Source: Paenibacillus albiflavus
GTDB lineage: Bacteria > Bacillota > Bacilli > Paenibacillales > NBRC-103111
DNA length: 64,000 bases
Direction of reading: 5' to 3'
Assembly (NCBI RefSeq): GCF_004344915.1
Contig: NZ_SKFG01000003.1
Span: 167,153-231,152 of the forward strand
The notes under the pieces: generated by a model
The model's database searches: none
Seen by the model: only the letters and a program-made list of their open reading frames with translations
What the model was told of the DNA's origin: nothing
Shown: positions 51,830-60,136 of the stretch, piece by piece
How positions within the stretch are numbered: position 1 is the first letter of the stretch
Layout of the letters: each line of letters opens with the position of its first letter
Program-made: the position numbers and the translations under genes

Positions 51830-51873
51830 AAAAAACCGTCTCTCACAAGAATTTGCATTCTTATGGAAGACGG
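51830..51873 (-). terminator. Intrinsic terminator after the lnrN-like gene
   Basis: Stem CCGTCT / AGACGG (51837-51873) with an inner AAGAAT/ATTCTT helix, then TTTTTTGC on the minus strand. Confidence 0.85.
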
Positions 51874-51920
51874 CTATGGCCTTATGGTCTGTCTGTTTAT
51901 TATGATCCTTCAGTTTCAAC

Positions 51921-53072
51921 TTATGCAGCTTCGCGTTCAGTTGGTTTGAGGAGAGCAGATCCGATTCCAAGCAAGACGATGGCAAACAGCGCAAGTACGC
52001 CGATATGCAGCATGACTTGACCTAGCTCCGCACCTTTGGCAAGCTTCTCCATCGCATCAAGCGCCCAAGTTTGGGGAATGAAGTTAGACAATTTCTGCAT
52101 GTAATCTTCCATCATCCATGTTGGCCAAAAACACCCACCTAACATACATGTTGGAAAAATAATTAATGAGATAAAAATCGAAAGCTGCTTTTGATTCTTA
52201 ACGATGGAGCCGATCGCTGTACCGATTCCAATCGCGACAAGCAAGAACATCTCCATAATCGCAAGATGCGGAAGGAATGCGATTCGTAGCTGCAGCCCCA
52301 GCAAATAATGCATCATAACCAGAATCGAGGCCACTTGAAGCGTTCCAACAATGAAACTGCCCAGAAAATTGCCAAGCGAAATCTCAATGATTCGAACAGG
52401 CGCACTATACATACGTGACATGGTGTTGAGCTGCCGATCCTCCAGAATAATAGATACCGAGGCTGAGACATTGAGAAGCATGAACATCAGAAGGATGCCC
52501 ATTGCCACTCGAAAATATTGTCCGATATCGAGCTCATAATCAATCGTATCGGCTGATACGCTTTGATGCTCCTTTAAAGCTAAAATTTGCATAACGTTAT
52601 CTTGGAGCGCTGTACCCGATAATCCAGCATTTTTGGCCGAGAATATGATCGATTGCACACTTTGTATTTCATTTTGAAGTGTACTGTTCACATAAGCCGA
52701 GTCCTCAGACGCGATAAATTCATGCAATTCAACTGAGGAAGGACGTCCGTTCCACAGCCCTTCGCTATAATTCTCTGGTAAAGTGAAGCCTACAAAGTAC
52801 TGCTTCTCGATAACACTTTGATTCATTGCATCTACGGAGGTGAAGGCAGTCAGCTCATATCGTTCGCCTAGCTTTTCCAGCAAAGTCTGACTTAAGTGTC
52901 CCTGATCCTGGTTGACATAAGCGACATGCGTCTGTTTCTTGAATCCTACCGTAACCACCTGACTCATAATTACGCCGACTAACAGAGCTGGAATGATAAA
53001 AGAAATCACCATACTCTTCTTTTTTCCAATGAATCTTTTGATGAAATTACCTGCAATGACCAAGCTATTCAT
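51921..53072 (-). CDS. lnrN: ABC-2 type permease, LnrN-like
   Basis: 383 aa. One N-terminal membrane helix, an extracytoplasmic domain (about 50-190), then five helices ending with 'VLLGIGSALLKPTERE'. 'LEDRQLNTMSRMYSAPVRI' is the coupling region typical of ABC-2 permeases. ATG at 53072 with GGAAGGTGG 6 nt upstream is used; it overlaps the previous gene by 8 bp. The set of ATPase, two such permeases and a DesK-type two-component system equals the B. subtilis lnrJKLMN module for linearmycin and polyene resistance. Confidence 0.82.
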   Translation of the reverse strand: MNSLVIAGNFIKRFIGKKKSMVISFIIPALLVGVIMSQVVTVGFKKQTHVAYVNQDQGHLSQTLLEKLGERYELTAFTSVDAMNQSVIEKQYFVGFTLPENYSEGLWNGRPSSVELHEFIASEDSAYVNSTLQNEIQSVQSIIFSAKNAGLSGTALQDNVMQILALKEHQSVSADTIDYELDIGQYFRVAMGILLMFMLLNVSASVSIILEDRQLNTMSRMYSAPVRIIEISLGNFLGSFIVGTLQVASILVMMHYLLGLQLRIAFLPHLAIMEMFLLVAIGIGTAIGSIVKNQKQLSIFISLIIFPTCMLGGCFWPTWMMEDYMQKLSNFIPQTWALDAMEKLAKGAELGQVMLHIGVLALFAIVLLGIGSALLKPTEREAA

Positions 53073-54240
53073 ACGCAACCACCTTCCGATAGGACATGAC
53101 CGAGATCAGGATGAGAACAGCACTTATTCCACCAAGAATCACAATTTTATGAAGAATAAGCTCCATACTGCTGCTTAGCATAATATCGAATATACCTTGC
53201 ATGCCCCAATATGAAATGGTGAACTGACTGATCGGCTCTGCACCCTCAATAGGTGAAAATCCACCACTAATCGCTGTCATGACGACAATAATAAGTTGAT
53301 AAATGGAATGTACCGATTTTGCTGACTTCGCACGAAGTAGAAGCAAAACACCCAATCCCATTGCTGAGACAATGATGAGGCAAATCGCAAGTAACAACAG
53401 TCCCCAGCTACGTCCCCAATCAACGCCATATACATATTTGGTAATCGCAATAATGATGAAGGCCTGCATCAAGGCAATAATCGTGTTTCCTAATATTTTG
53501 CCACAGATTATGGAGCTAGGATGAATTGGCATGGCTTGCATACGCTGTAAGATATAATTTTCCTTATCCGTCATAATCGAGACAGCAGCCTCTCTGCCCG
53601 TATAAAGCAAGAACATGATAAGAACGGATACTGCATAATATTGGAAAGAAGTGTATTCATAGCTTGTATCCTCGCTTAATTTCCCTTGCTTAACAATCGG
53701 TTCGCTATTATATTGCCCACTAGCTGCCGGACTTGTCAGGGCTACCTGAGGACCTAAAATTTGCTTAATCGCTTGCATATTGTTCAATTGATCGATAAAG
53801 GATTGAAATACCAGCTTTGCTGTCAGGTTCTGATAATAATCATTTCCAAGCACCAATTGCCAATGTTCTGCATTCTGACCTTTTGCTATTGCATCACTAA
53901 AGTCTGACGGTATAACGACACCGAAATTCATAATGCCGTTACGTAGATCTCGCTCCAATTGTTCGGCCGAGTCCAGTTGATGGAGTGTGATTAATTTCTT
54001 GGCTTCGCTCTGTTCGATAAAATCCTGTAAATGATCGCTATATCCATGTCGATCCAGGTCTACTATTCCCACTTTAACTTGATCTTCCTGCTTGGGTGAT
54101 GACGTGAAAGTGCTTAAGCCCGAAAGTGATGAGCCTAATATAAAAATAAGCAGAAGCGGAAGTATAAAAGTAAACAACGTAGCAGTTACTGATTTAAACT
54201 GCTGCTTTATTTCAACCAAAGCAATCGTTAACGTATTCAT
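53065..54240 (-). CDS. lnrM: ABC-2 type permease, LnrM-like
   Basis: 391 aa with the same layout as its neighbour: N-terminal helix, large external domain, and about five C-terminal helices; coupling region 'DKENYILQRMQAMPIHPSSI'. AGGAGGAGG precedes the ATG. The two permeases presumably form the transmembrane heterodimer. Confidence 0.82.
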   Translation of the reverse strand: MNTLTIALVEIKQQFKSVTATLFTFILPLLLIFILGSSLSGLSTFTSSPKQEDQVKVGIVDLDRHGYSDHLQDFIEQSEAKKLITLHQLDSAEQLERDLRNGIMNFGVVIPSDFSDAIAKGQNAEHWQLVLGNDYYQNLTAKLVFQSFIDQLNNMQAIKQILGPQVALTSPAASGQYNSEPIVKQGKLSEDTSYEYTSFQYYAVSVLIMFLLYTGREAAVSIMTDKENYILQRMQAMPIHPSSIICGKILGNTIIALMQAFIIIAITKYVYGVDWGRSWGLLLLAICLIIVSAMGLGVLLLLRAKSAKSVHSIYQLIIVVMTAISGGFSPIEGAEPISQFTISYWGMQGIFDIMLSSSMELILHKIVILGGISAVLILISVMSYRKVVAYE

Positions 54241-54250
54241 AGTCCTCCTC

Positions 54251-55195
54251 CTAATCCCTTAACTTGCGTCCTGTTAATGTTAAGAAGAGGAACTCCAAAT
54301 CAGGCTCCACTCGAGTTAGGGAATGGACGGCTACCTGATTCTTGGACAGGATGAACAGAATGTCTTGCAAATCTCCACCCGGAGTGCGCATGAAAATTTC
54401 AATCGAACTGTCCGTCATTATGACTTTCTTAATAAGCGCATAATGCTTCAGCTCTTGCTCAGCTTGGATTAATTGCGTGGATGTACCCGATACCTGCAGA
54501 AGAATTCTCTCCTCATGCGATACTTGTTCACGCAATTCGCCATGTGTTCCACAAGCAATCAACCGACCCTGATCCATGATGCCAACCCGTGTACAAATAG
54601 CAGAGACTTCTTCCATGTAATGACTTGTATAAATAATCGTAGAGCCCATACGATTAAGCTCTTTGACAGATTCGAGAATATGATTGCGTGACTGCGGATC
54701 GATCCCAACAGTTGGCTCGTCCATAATGATTAATTCCGGCTTATGCGTAATGGAACAAGCAATATTCAATCTGCGCTTCATTCCACCTGAGAATGACTTC
54801 GGTTGATCCTTGGCTTTATCCGATAATCCAACGAACTCCAAGGCCCACTTGACGCGAGATTGTAGTTCTTGTCCTCTTAATCCATATAACCTCCCGAAAA
54901 ACTCTACATTCTCTTTGGCGCTCAAGCTTTCATAAATCGCCAAATCCTGAGGAACGAGTCCGATTCGTTTCTTCACTTGGAACGAGCTATGCTTGACCGA
55001 TTGATTATGAATCGTAATATCTCCCCCATCTAATGGAAGCAAACCCGTCATTAGTTTAATCGTTGTGCTCTTGCCAGCCCCATTAGGTCCGAGCAAGCCG
55101 AAGATCTCGCCCTGATCAATTGACAAATTCAGATGATCTACACTGACCTTTCCATGATATCTTTTGACAACGTCTTTAATTTGGATATAACTCAT
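54251..55195 (-). CDS. lnrL: ABC transporter ATPase, LnrL-like
   Basis: 314 aa. Walker A 'LLGPNGAGKSTTIKLM', Q-loop 'GLVPQDLAIYESLSAKENV', signature 'SFSGGMKRRLNIACS', Walker B 'LIIMDEPTVGIDPQSRN', H-loop 'YTSHYMEEV'. The C-terminal 80 residues form the DrrA-type regulatory extension. It is 10 bp upstream of the lnrM-like gene and divergent from the kinase gene across a shared regulatory region with a 41-bp dyad. Confidence 0.9.
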   Translation of the reverse strand: MSYIQIKDVVKRYHGKVSVDHLNLSIDQGEIFGLLGPNGAGKSTTIKLMTGLLPLDGGDITIHNQSVKHSSFQVKKRIGLVPQDLAIYESLSAKENVEFFGRLYGLRGQELQSRVKWALEFVGLSDKAKDQPKSFSGGMKRRLNIACSITHKPELIIMDEPTVGIDPQSRNHILESVKELNRMGSTIIYTSHYMEEVSAICTRVGIMDQGRLIACGTHGELREQVSHEERILLQVSGTSTQLIQAEQELKHYALIKKVIMTDSSIEIFMRTPGGDLQDILFILSKNQVAVHSLTRVEPDLEFLFLTLTGRKLRD

Positions 55196-55263
55196 ATCTC
55201 CTGCTACCCCTTTCGATCAATGCCTCTTGTATTTTGATTGTAAACCAATACAATCAGCCAATC

Positions 55264-55304
55264 AGGTGGAGAACGTCATGACCTTCATATGACTTTCGTC
55301 ACCT
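55264..55304. promoter_or_regulatory. 41-bp dyad, candidate response-regulator operator
   Basis: Left arm AGGTGGAGAACGTCAT (55264-55279), 9-nt spacer, right arm ATGACTTTCGTCACCT (55289-55304). After reverse-complementing the right arm the two agree at 13 of 16 positions. It lies between the divergent lnrL-like and lnrJ-like genes and just upstream of the extended -10 at 55329-55337, where an activator would bind. Confidence 0.65.
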
Positions 55305-55328
55305 CCATACCCTGGACCGACTAAACTA

Positions 55329-55337
55329 TGCTATAAT
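55329..55337 (+). promoter_or_regulatory. Extended -10 promoter of the kinase gene
   Basis: TGCTATAAT (TG-N-TATAAT) 38 bp before the GTG start. The -35 region is poor, as expected for an activated promoter. Confidence 0.55.
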
Positions 55338-55375
55338 TTATCGGGATAATTGAAATTTATGGGAGGCATTTATTT

Positions 55376-56509
55376 GTGACTTCGGTGTTTCTGTGGGTCC
55401 GTTACAGCTTAATTCTTATTCCTGCCATTTGTTCGATGTACATCGAAAATTACGAATCGAATAGCTGGTATATACTTTCCATTTTATTTCTATTGAGTTT
55501 TGTAGAATTACGTAGAAATTATCGGATGCTCCGTGACTCCAATATAGCTATATCGATGGAGATTGGACTATCCACATGGATTGCCATCAGCTATGAAGGC
55601 ATTCTGTACTGGCTCATTTATTCATCCGTCATATCTGGTTATCAGATCACGATCAAAAGAGATCAATACCTTACTTCTTTGCTTGGAATCATAGGCTTAA
55701 ACTACGTACTATATGAGAATGCTAGTCCGATTTCACTGATCGTAACACTTAATCTCAGCTATGGCATCATGACCATTCTACTCTACTACATACGAAAGCT
55801 GACCAACGAGAAGCTCGATTCCGAGCAGCTAAATGACGAGCTTAGACTGAAGCATTATCAACTAGACGAAACGCAAAAGCAGGTGGTCGATTTCGCTAAA
55901 AAGGTTGAATATGCCACGCAATTGGAAGAACGTAATCGGATCTCGCGAGAAATTCATGATGAGCTTGGTCATAAGTTAATTCGCCTCAAGCTAATGATGG
56001 ATGCAGCTGTTCGAATTCTGCCCATTCAAGCTGACAAAGGTATTGAATTAGCCCAGAATGTACAAGCCCAATTAACCGAAAGCATGGAACTTTTGCGAGC
56101 CACAGTAAGTAAATTGAATCCTGGGAATCATATCCTTCGCACTTACTCCTTAGAGAAATTAGTTCAAGATCTGCGAAGCGAAGGACGTTTAAACATAGAC
56201 TACTCTATCGAAGGAATGCCCTATGCGCTATATCCCAGCATTGAAGTTGTGATGCATCGGAATGCGCAGGAAGCTATAACGAATGCAGTCAGACATGGCA
56301 ATGCATCACAAGTATCAATCCGTGTGAGCTATGAACCCGACCAGATTACAATGCAAATCTCCAATGATGGCGAATTGCCGAAGGATACCACAAGACGCGG
56401 ACTCGGGCTTAGCGGAATGGAAGAACGCGTGAAGCTCATTGGCGGTGAACTCCTTATTAACGCTCAGTATCCATTTACGGTTACAACGATCCTGCCGTCT
56501 TGGCAATAA
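55376..56509 (+). CDS. lnrJ: DesK/HPK7-type sensor histidine kinase, LnrJ-like
   Basis: 377 aa. Four to five N-terminal membrane helices (1-140), a short coiled coil, then the HisKA_3 dimerisation helix 'NRISREIHDELGHKLIRLKL' with H194, and an ATPase domain with 'AQEAITNAVRHGNA' and 'RGLGLSGMEERV'. No external sensor domain is evident, as in intramembrane-sensing kinases of envelope stress. GTG start with GGAGG 9 nt upstream. Followed by its regulator after 19 bp. Confidence 0.88.
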   Translation: MTSVFLWVRYSLILIPAICSMYIENYESNSWYILSILFLLSFVELRRNYRMLRDSNIAISMEIGLSTWIAISYEGILYWLIYSSVISGYQITIKRDQYLTSLLGIIGLNYVLYENASPISLIVTLNLSYGIMTILLYYIRKLTNEKLDSEQLNDELRLKHYQLDETQKQVVDFAKKVEYATQLEERNRISREIHDELGHKLIRLKLMMDAAVRILPIQADKGIELAQNVQAQLTESMELLRATVSKLNPGNHILRTYSLEKLVQDLRSEGRLNIDYSIEGMPYALYPSIEVVMHRNAQEAITNAVRHGNASQVSIRVSYEPDQITMQISNDGELPKDTTRRGLGLSGMEERVKLIGGELLINAQYPFTVTTILPSWQ

Positions 56510-56537
56510 TTGAAGTTTATGGAAAGGAATGTTTCGA

Positions 56538-57185
56538 TTGATACAAGTTCTAATCGTCGATGACGATCTCTATATCCGTGAAAGTCTCAAGCTCATCATA
56601 AATTTAGATGCAGAGATAACGGTTCTTGGCACTTGCATGAACGGGAAAGAAGCTGCTGAGTTCGTCCAACAACATCCGATCGATATTGTACTGATGGATA
56701 TTCGTATGCCTGAATGTGACGGCGTGGAAGGAACGAAGCTCATTAAAGCAGATAGACCTGAGGTTAAAGTGCTGATTCTAACAACTTTTGATGATGATGA
56801 ATATATCATTGAGGCACTTCGCAACGGTGCAAGTGGATATCTGCTTAAAAATATACCACCTGATCAAATAATCGACGGGATCAAAACCATCCATAAAGGA
56901 TCGTTACTGATCCATCCGGAAATTGCCAAGAAATTGACGAACTTTATTCAGCCACAATCTGCTCGTCAAACTCAGCAACCCCCATCTCTTCAAGAATTAG
57001 GTCTATCTCAAACCGAACAAGCGATTGTTGCGGAAATTGCCAATGGGCTATCAAATAAAGAAATTGCCACGCAATTATTCCTAAGCGAAGGAACAGTCAA
57101 AAATTATATCAGTGATATTCTATCTAAGCTTGAACTGCGTGATCGTACGCAGCTTGCTATCTATTATTTAAAGCGTAGTTTATAA
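56538..57185 (+). CDS. lnrK: NarL/LuxR-family response regulator, LnrK-like
   Basis: About 215 aa. Receiver with 'VLIVDDDLYIRESL' and phosphoacceptor Asp in 'VLMDIRMPECDG', Thr/Lys switch residues ('LILTTFDDDEY', 'GYLLKNIPPDQ'), then a GerE helix-turn-helix 'EIANGLSNKEIATQLFLSEG'. TTG at 56538 has AAAGGA 9 nt upstream and fits the family start; the ATG at 56529 overlaps that box. It likely controls the divergent ABC genes through the dyad at 55264-55304. Confidence 0.9.
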   Translation: MIQVLIVDDDLYIRESLKLIINLDAEITVLGTCMNGKEAAEFVQQHPIDIVLMDIRMPECDGVEGTKLIKADRPEVKVLILTTFDDDEYIIEALRNGASGYLLKNIPPDQIIDGIKTIHKGSLLIHPEIAKKLTNFIQPQSARQTQQPPSLQELGLSQTEQAIVAEIANGLSNKEIATQLFLSEGTVKNYISDILSKLELRDRTQLAIYYLKRSL

Positions 57186-57225
57186 AATATGGATATTATA
57201 ACCTAACAGCAAAGGATGTGCTCAT

Positions 57226-57852
57226 ATGAAGTTTACTGGTTTTCATCAAACTGATTTTGATACTTTTTCGATAGATGGGCTTGCCCCACGCATGGAAGCA
57301 CTGCGTGCGAGAATTCAGCCGAAGTTCAAAGCGCTGGGGGACGAGCTGTGTGACGATGTAGCCATGCTAGCCGGCGAGGAGATGTACCTGCATATCGCCC
57401 AGCATGCCCGTCGCAAAACAAATCCTCCAAAGGATACATGGATGGCCATTTGTCATAATAAACGTGGCTATAAGCAACATCCGCATTTTCAAATTGGTCT
57501 ATTTGATGATCACTTGTTCATCTGGTTCGCGTTAATTTATGAAGCACCGAATAAATCAACGATTGCTTCCACACTTCTTAATCATATGGATAAAGTACAA
57601 GCGGCAGTTCCATCTGATTATGTTATTTCGACAGATCATATGAACAAAGCGGCAGAGAAAGTCTCTGAGCTTAGCGATCAAGACTGGCAAAGTATATTAG
57701 TACGCTTCCGCGACGTCAAGAAAGCTGAACTGCTGATCGGTCGCCACATTGCTGCGAATGATCCACTCTTATCGGATGGTGAGAAGTTTGTTTCTTTTGC
57801 TAAGGAAACCTTCAGCACGCTAATCCCAATTTATAAACTTGCTGTCCTGTAA
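57226..57852 (+). CDS. yktB: YktB family protein (DUF1054)
   Basis: 208 aa; the family pattern 'FHQTDFDTFSIDGLAPRMEA', 'HVARRKTNPPKDTW'-like segment (here 'HARRKTNPPKDTWMAIC') and 'HPHFQIGLFDDHLFIWFALI' is clear. Function unknown; the fold contains a small beta-rich core. AAAGGATG precedes the ATG. Own terminator follows. Confidence 0.9.
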   Translation: MKFTGFHQTDFDTFSIDGLAPRMEALRARIQPKFKALGDELCDDVAMLAGEEMYLHIAQHARRKTNPPKDTWMAICHNKRGYKQHPHFQIGLFDDHLFIWFALIYEAPNKSTIASTLLNHMDKVQAAVPSDYVISTDHMNKAAEKVSELSDQDWQSILVRFRDVKKAELLIGRHIAANDPLLSDGEKFVSFAKETFSTLIPIYKLAVL

Positions 57853-57897
57853 GCTAGATTAACTGCAAGATTACTTATGAGTATAGCTGCAACCTGA

Positions 57898-57924
57898 ATA
57901 GCGACCTTGTGTCGCTATTTTTTA
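57898..57924 (+). terminator. Intrinsic terminator after yktB
   Basis: 8-bp stem ATAGCGAC (57898-57905) / GTCGCTAT (57911-57918), loop CTTGT, then TTTTTTAT. Confidence 0.88.
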
Positions 57925-58016
57925 TGTTAAATTAAGGATATTTTAAAGTAAAACGCCCTCGATTGGTTAACAATAGAACTTGTAACAACTATTCTGAAAC
58001 CGAAAGGAATATCACC

Positions 58017-58676
58017 ATGCTAAAGAAAACGAAGTTAATTGTTTCAACCCTAGCGCTAACGATGGCATTCAGCGCATCCGCTATGGCCGCTGCACAGCAA
58101 CCAACTGATTTAACTACTCTATCAGCAGAACCACATGCTAAACATGGACGTCATGCAGACTCGCATTCCATATATGAAGAGGCTGCAAGTGTACTTAACA
58201 TGGATAAGCAGCAATTAATGAAAGAACTTAACTCTGGCAAGAGTCTGGTGGACATCGCCAAAAGTCAAAATGTCAGCGAAGAGAAGCTTAGAGCATCATT
58301 AACCTCTAAGCAAGCCGCAAGAATTGATGCTGCCGTCAAATCAGGCAAATTAACCGCAGATAAAGCGGACATCATGAAAGCCAAAGTTAATGATTTCATT
58401 ACCCAGCTTATGAACAAGAAAGGAATGTTGCAGCGTAATCATAAAAGGATGCTGTTATCTGAGGACAAGCTTGCCAAGCAGCTTGGTCTAAGCGTAGAAG
58501 AACTTCGGAATAAGCTACATAACGGTAAATCCATTGCAGAGCTTGCAGCAGAGAAAGGAATATCGAAGGACAAGCTTATCGAGTCCATTAAGGAAGATTT
58601 AACGCCAATGATTGAGGGTATGATCAATCACAAGAATAATTCAGGGGAGCCTATCAAAGGGGATAAACTTAAATGA
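58017..58676 (+). CDS. Secreted protein with two copies of a helical repeat
   Basis: 219 aa. A Sec signal peptide ends near 'SASAMAAAQQ'. Two related segments follow: 'VLNMDKQQLMKELNSGKSLV' to 'QNVSEEKLRASL' and 'QLGLSVEELRNKLHNGKSIA' to 'KGISKDKLIESI'. Both show the L-x-x-L-x-x-GKS-x-x-x-A plan of short helical repeats seen in many Bacillus and Paenibacillus secreted proteins. The spacer between them is Lys-rich. Function unknown. GAAAGGA lies 8 nt before ATG 58017. Its stop overlaps the start of the next gene by 4 bp. Confidence 0.78.
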   Translation: MLKKTKLIVSTLALTMAFSASAMAAAQQPTDLTTLSAEPHAKHGRHADSHSIYEEAASVLNMDKQQLMKELNSGKSLVDIAKSQNVSEEKLRASLTSKQAARIDAAVKSGKLTADKADIMKAKVNDFITQLMNKKGMLQRNHKRMLLSEDKLAKQLGLSVEELRNKLHNGKSIAELAAEKGISKDKLIESIKEDLTPMIEGMINHKNNSGEPIKGDKLK

Positions 58677-58912
58677 GCAAGAACAAACCCTATGTTCGTG
58701 AAGGTATTCTCCCGACTACGGTAGGCTGCTTAGTCACCGCTGCAGGCTTCTCTATGTTTGGTGTTAATCGTGCAGTCGCATCTGGTGTTGTCGGCTTTGG
58801 CCTAGCAACTATGATCCTAGGTGTGATTGACCTAGTCGAGCATCGCAATGATCCACCTCCGGAGCCAGTTCGTGGTGGATTTGCAGGCCGACGATTCATC
58901 AAAATAAATTAA
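58673..58912 (+). CDS. Small two-helix membrane protein
   Basis: 79 aa. Two hydrophobic segments ('TTVGCLVTAAGFSMFGV' and 'GVVGFGLATMILGVIDLV') with a Pro-rich basic tail ('PPPEPVRGGFAGRRF'). ATGA overlap with the preceding secreted-protein gene shows coupled translation. No family recognised. Confidence 0.7.
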   Translation: MSKNKPYVREGILPTTVGCLVTAAGFSMFGVNRAVASGVVGFGLATMILGVIDLVEHRNDPPPEPVRGGFAGRRFIKIN

Positions 58913-58929
58913 TTACATCAACATAAATA

Positions 58930-58966
58930 AAACAAACAAGCCCGATTGTGGCTTGTTTGTTTATTT
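58930..58966. terminator. Bidirectional intrinsic terminator
   Basis: 9-bp stem AAACAAGCC (58934-58942) / GGCTTGTTT (58950-58958), then GTTTATTTC on plus and GTTTTATTT on minus. Ends two convergent units. Confidence 0.82.
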
Positions 58967-59242
58967 CTACAGCAATACAATTGTGAGCAATAAAAATAAG
59001 GATAAGGTCAAAATCACATCTTGATTGCCATGTCCATAATAGGGTCGGTATTGTTCATGGTCATCTACAATGGCATCCCCCAACAACGCTCTTCCTGGCA
59101 TTCGAAGATATACATTCGCATCGTCCAAATGAACGATGGTTCCTTCAATTTCATGACCGTATACCGTTTCAATCCGCACTTTGCAATTCATACAATGGTG
59201 ACATAAAGCATGGGCCTCTGAACTGTGCATCCCCATCATCAC
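58967..59242 (-). CDS. Uncharacterised Cys/His-rich protein with C-terminal membrane helix
   Basis: Up to 91 aa. N-terminal 'HALCHHCMNCKVRIETVYGH' resembles a metal-binding knuckle leading into a small beta-barrel-like strand pattern ('EIEGTIVHLDDANVYLRM', similar to Sm-like folds), followed by a C-terminal hydrophobic tail 'VILTLSLFLLLTIVLL'. AGGAG is 5 nt before the third in-frame start (ATG at 59236), so the protein may begin there. No family recognised. Confidence 0.65.
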   Translation of the reverse strand: MMMGMHSSEAHALCHHCMNCKVRIETVYGHEIEGTIVHLDDANVYLRMPGRALLGDAIVDDHEQYRPYYGHGNQDVILTLSLFLLLTIVLL

Positions 59243-59407
59243 TCCTGACTAGGTGTTTGTTCCTGATACTATATGTTCATTTGCCCAAAGTGGAACGGGT
59301 GAATGCCCCAAATTGACTTATTATTTTTACGTTACTCTCTTCAAACGATCTAAAAAGGTTTATATTAGGAATAGGCATCACTATTCTGATTCAATGGAGG
59401 GATTCGC

Positions 59408-60136
59408 ATGTCCGTGCAGGATCGCATTCAATTAGTAGGCGTTAATCGCCTATTTAATAAAACACAAGTTCTCCATGATGTTTCTTTTACGGTACCACCT
59501 GCTCAAATATATGGTCTTTTAGGGCCTTCCGGATCAGGTAAAACAACGATTGTTAAGCTTATCGCAGGAATTGATCAAGCAACTTCAGGCGACGTATTCG
59601 TACTTGGCAATCGCATGCCAAAGCTATCCGTTCTATCAAATATCGGTTATATGGCACAATCGGATGCCTTGTACCACGAGTTGACGGCGGAAGATAATCT
59701 TATTTTTTTCGCGTCACTATTTGGTCTAAAAAGTGCCCATCGTAAGCAGCGCATAAAGGAAGTAATGGAATTAGTTGACCTAAGCAGCCACCTTCATAAA
59801 CGAGTATCCCTCTTCTCGGGCGGTATGAAGCGCAGACTATCGCTTGCAATCGCACTGTTGCATGAACCTAGCATCCTTATTCTTGATGAGCCGACGGTTG
59901 GGATTGATCCGCTCCTGCGTCAATCGATATGGAGTAAGCTTGAAGGACTTAGCAAGCAGGGAACTACGATTCTAATTACAACTCATGTCATGGACGAAGC
60001 AGCTAAATGTGATCGTCTAGGAATGATCCGCAATGGACGCCTTATAGCTGAAGGAACGCCGCAGCAGTTGCAGGAACAAACAGGCGCCGATTCTCTTGAA
60101 GGGGTATTCATTCATTATGGAGGTGCTGACCTGTGA
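59408..60136 (+). CDS. ABC transporter ATPase (ABC-2 exporter, DrrA/YhaQ type)
   Basis: 242 aa. Walker A 'LLGPSGSGKTTIVKLIAG', Q-loop 'GYMAQSDALYHELTAEDN', signature 'LFSGGMKRRLSLAIAL', Walker B 'ILILDEPTVGIDPLLRQ', H-loop 'TTHVMDEA'. TGGAGGG precedes the ATG. Its stop overlaps the permease start by 4 bp (GTGA). The 165 bp upstream should hold the promoter, but I could not fix it. Confidence 0.92.
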   Translation: MSVQDRIQLVGVNRLFNKTQVLHDVSFTVPPAQIYGLLGPSGSGKTTIVKLIAGIDQATSGDVFVLGNRMPKLSVLSNIGYMAQSDALYHELTAEDNLIFFASLFGLKSAHRKQRIKEVMELVDLSSHLHKRVSLFSGGMKRRLSLAIALLHEPSILILDEPTVGIDPLLRQSIWSKLEGLSKQGTTILITTHVMDEAAKCDRLGMIRNGRLIAEGTPQQLQEQTGADSLEGVFIHYGGADL

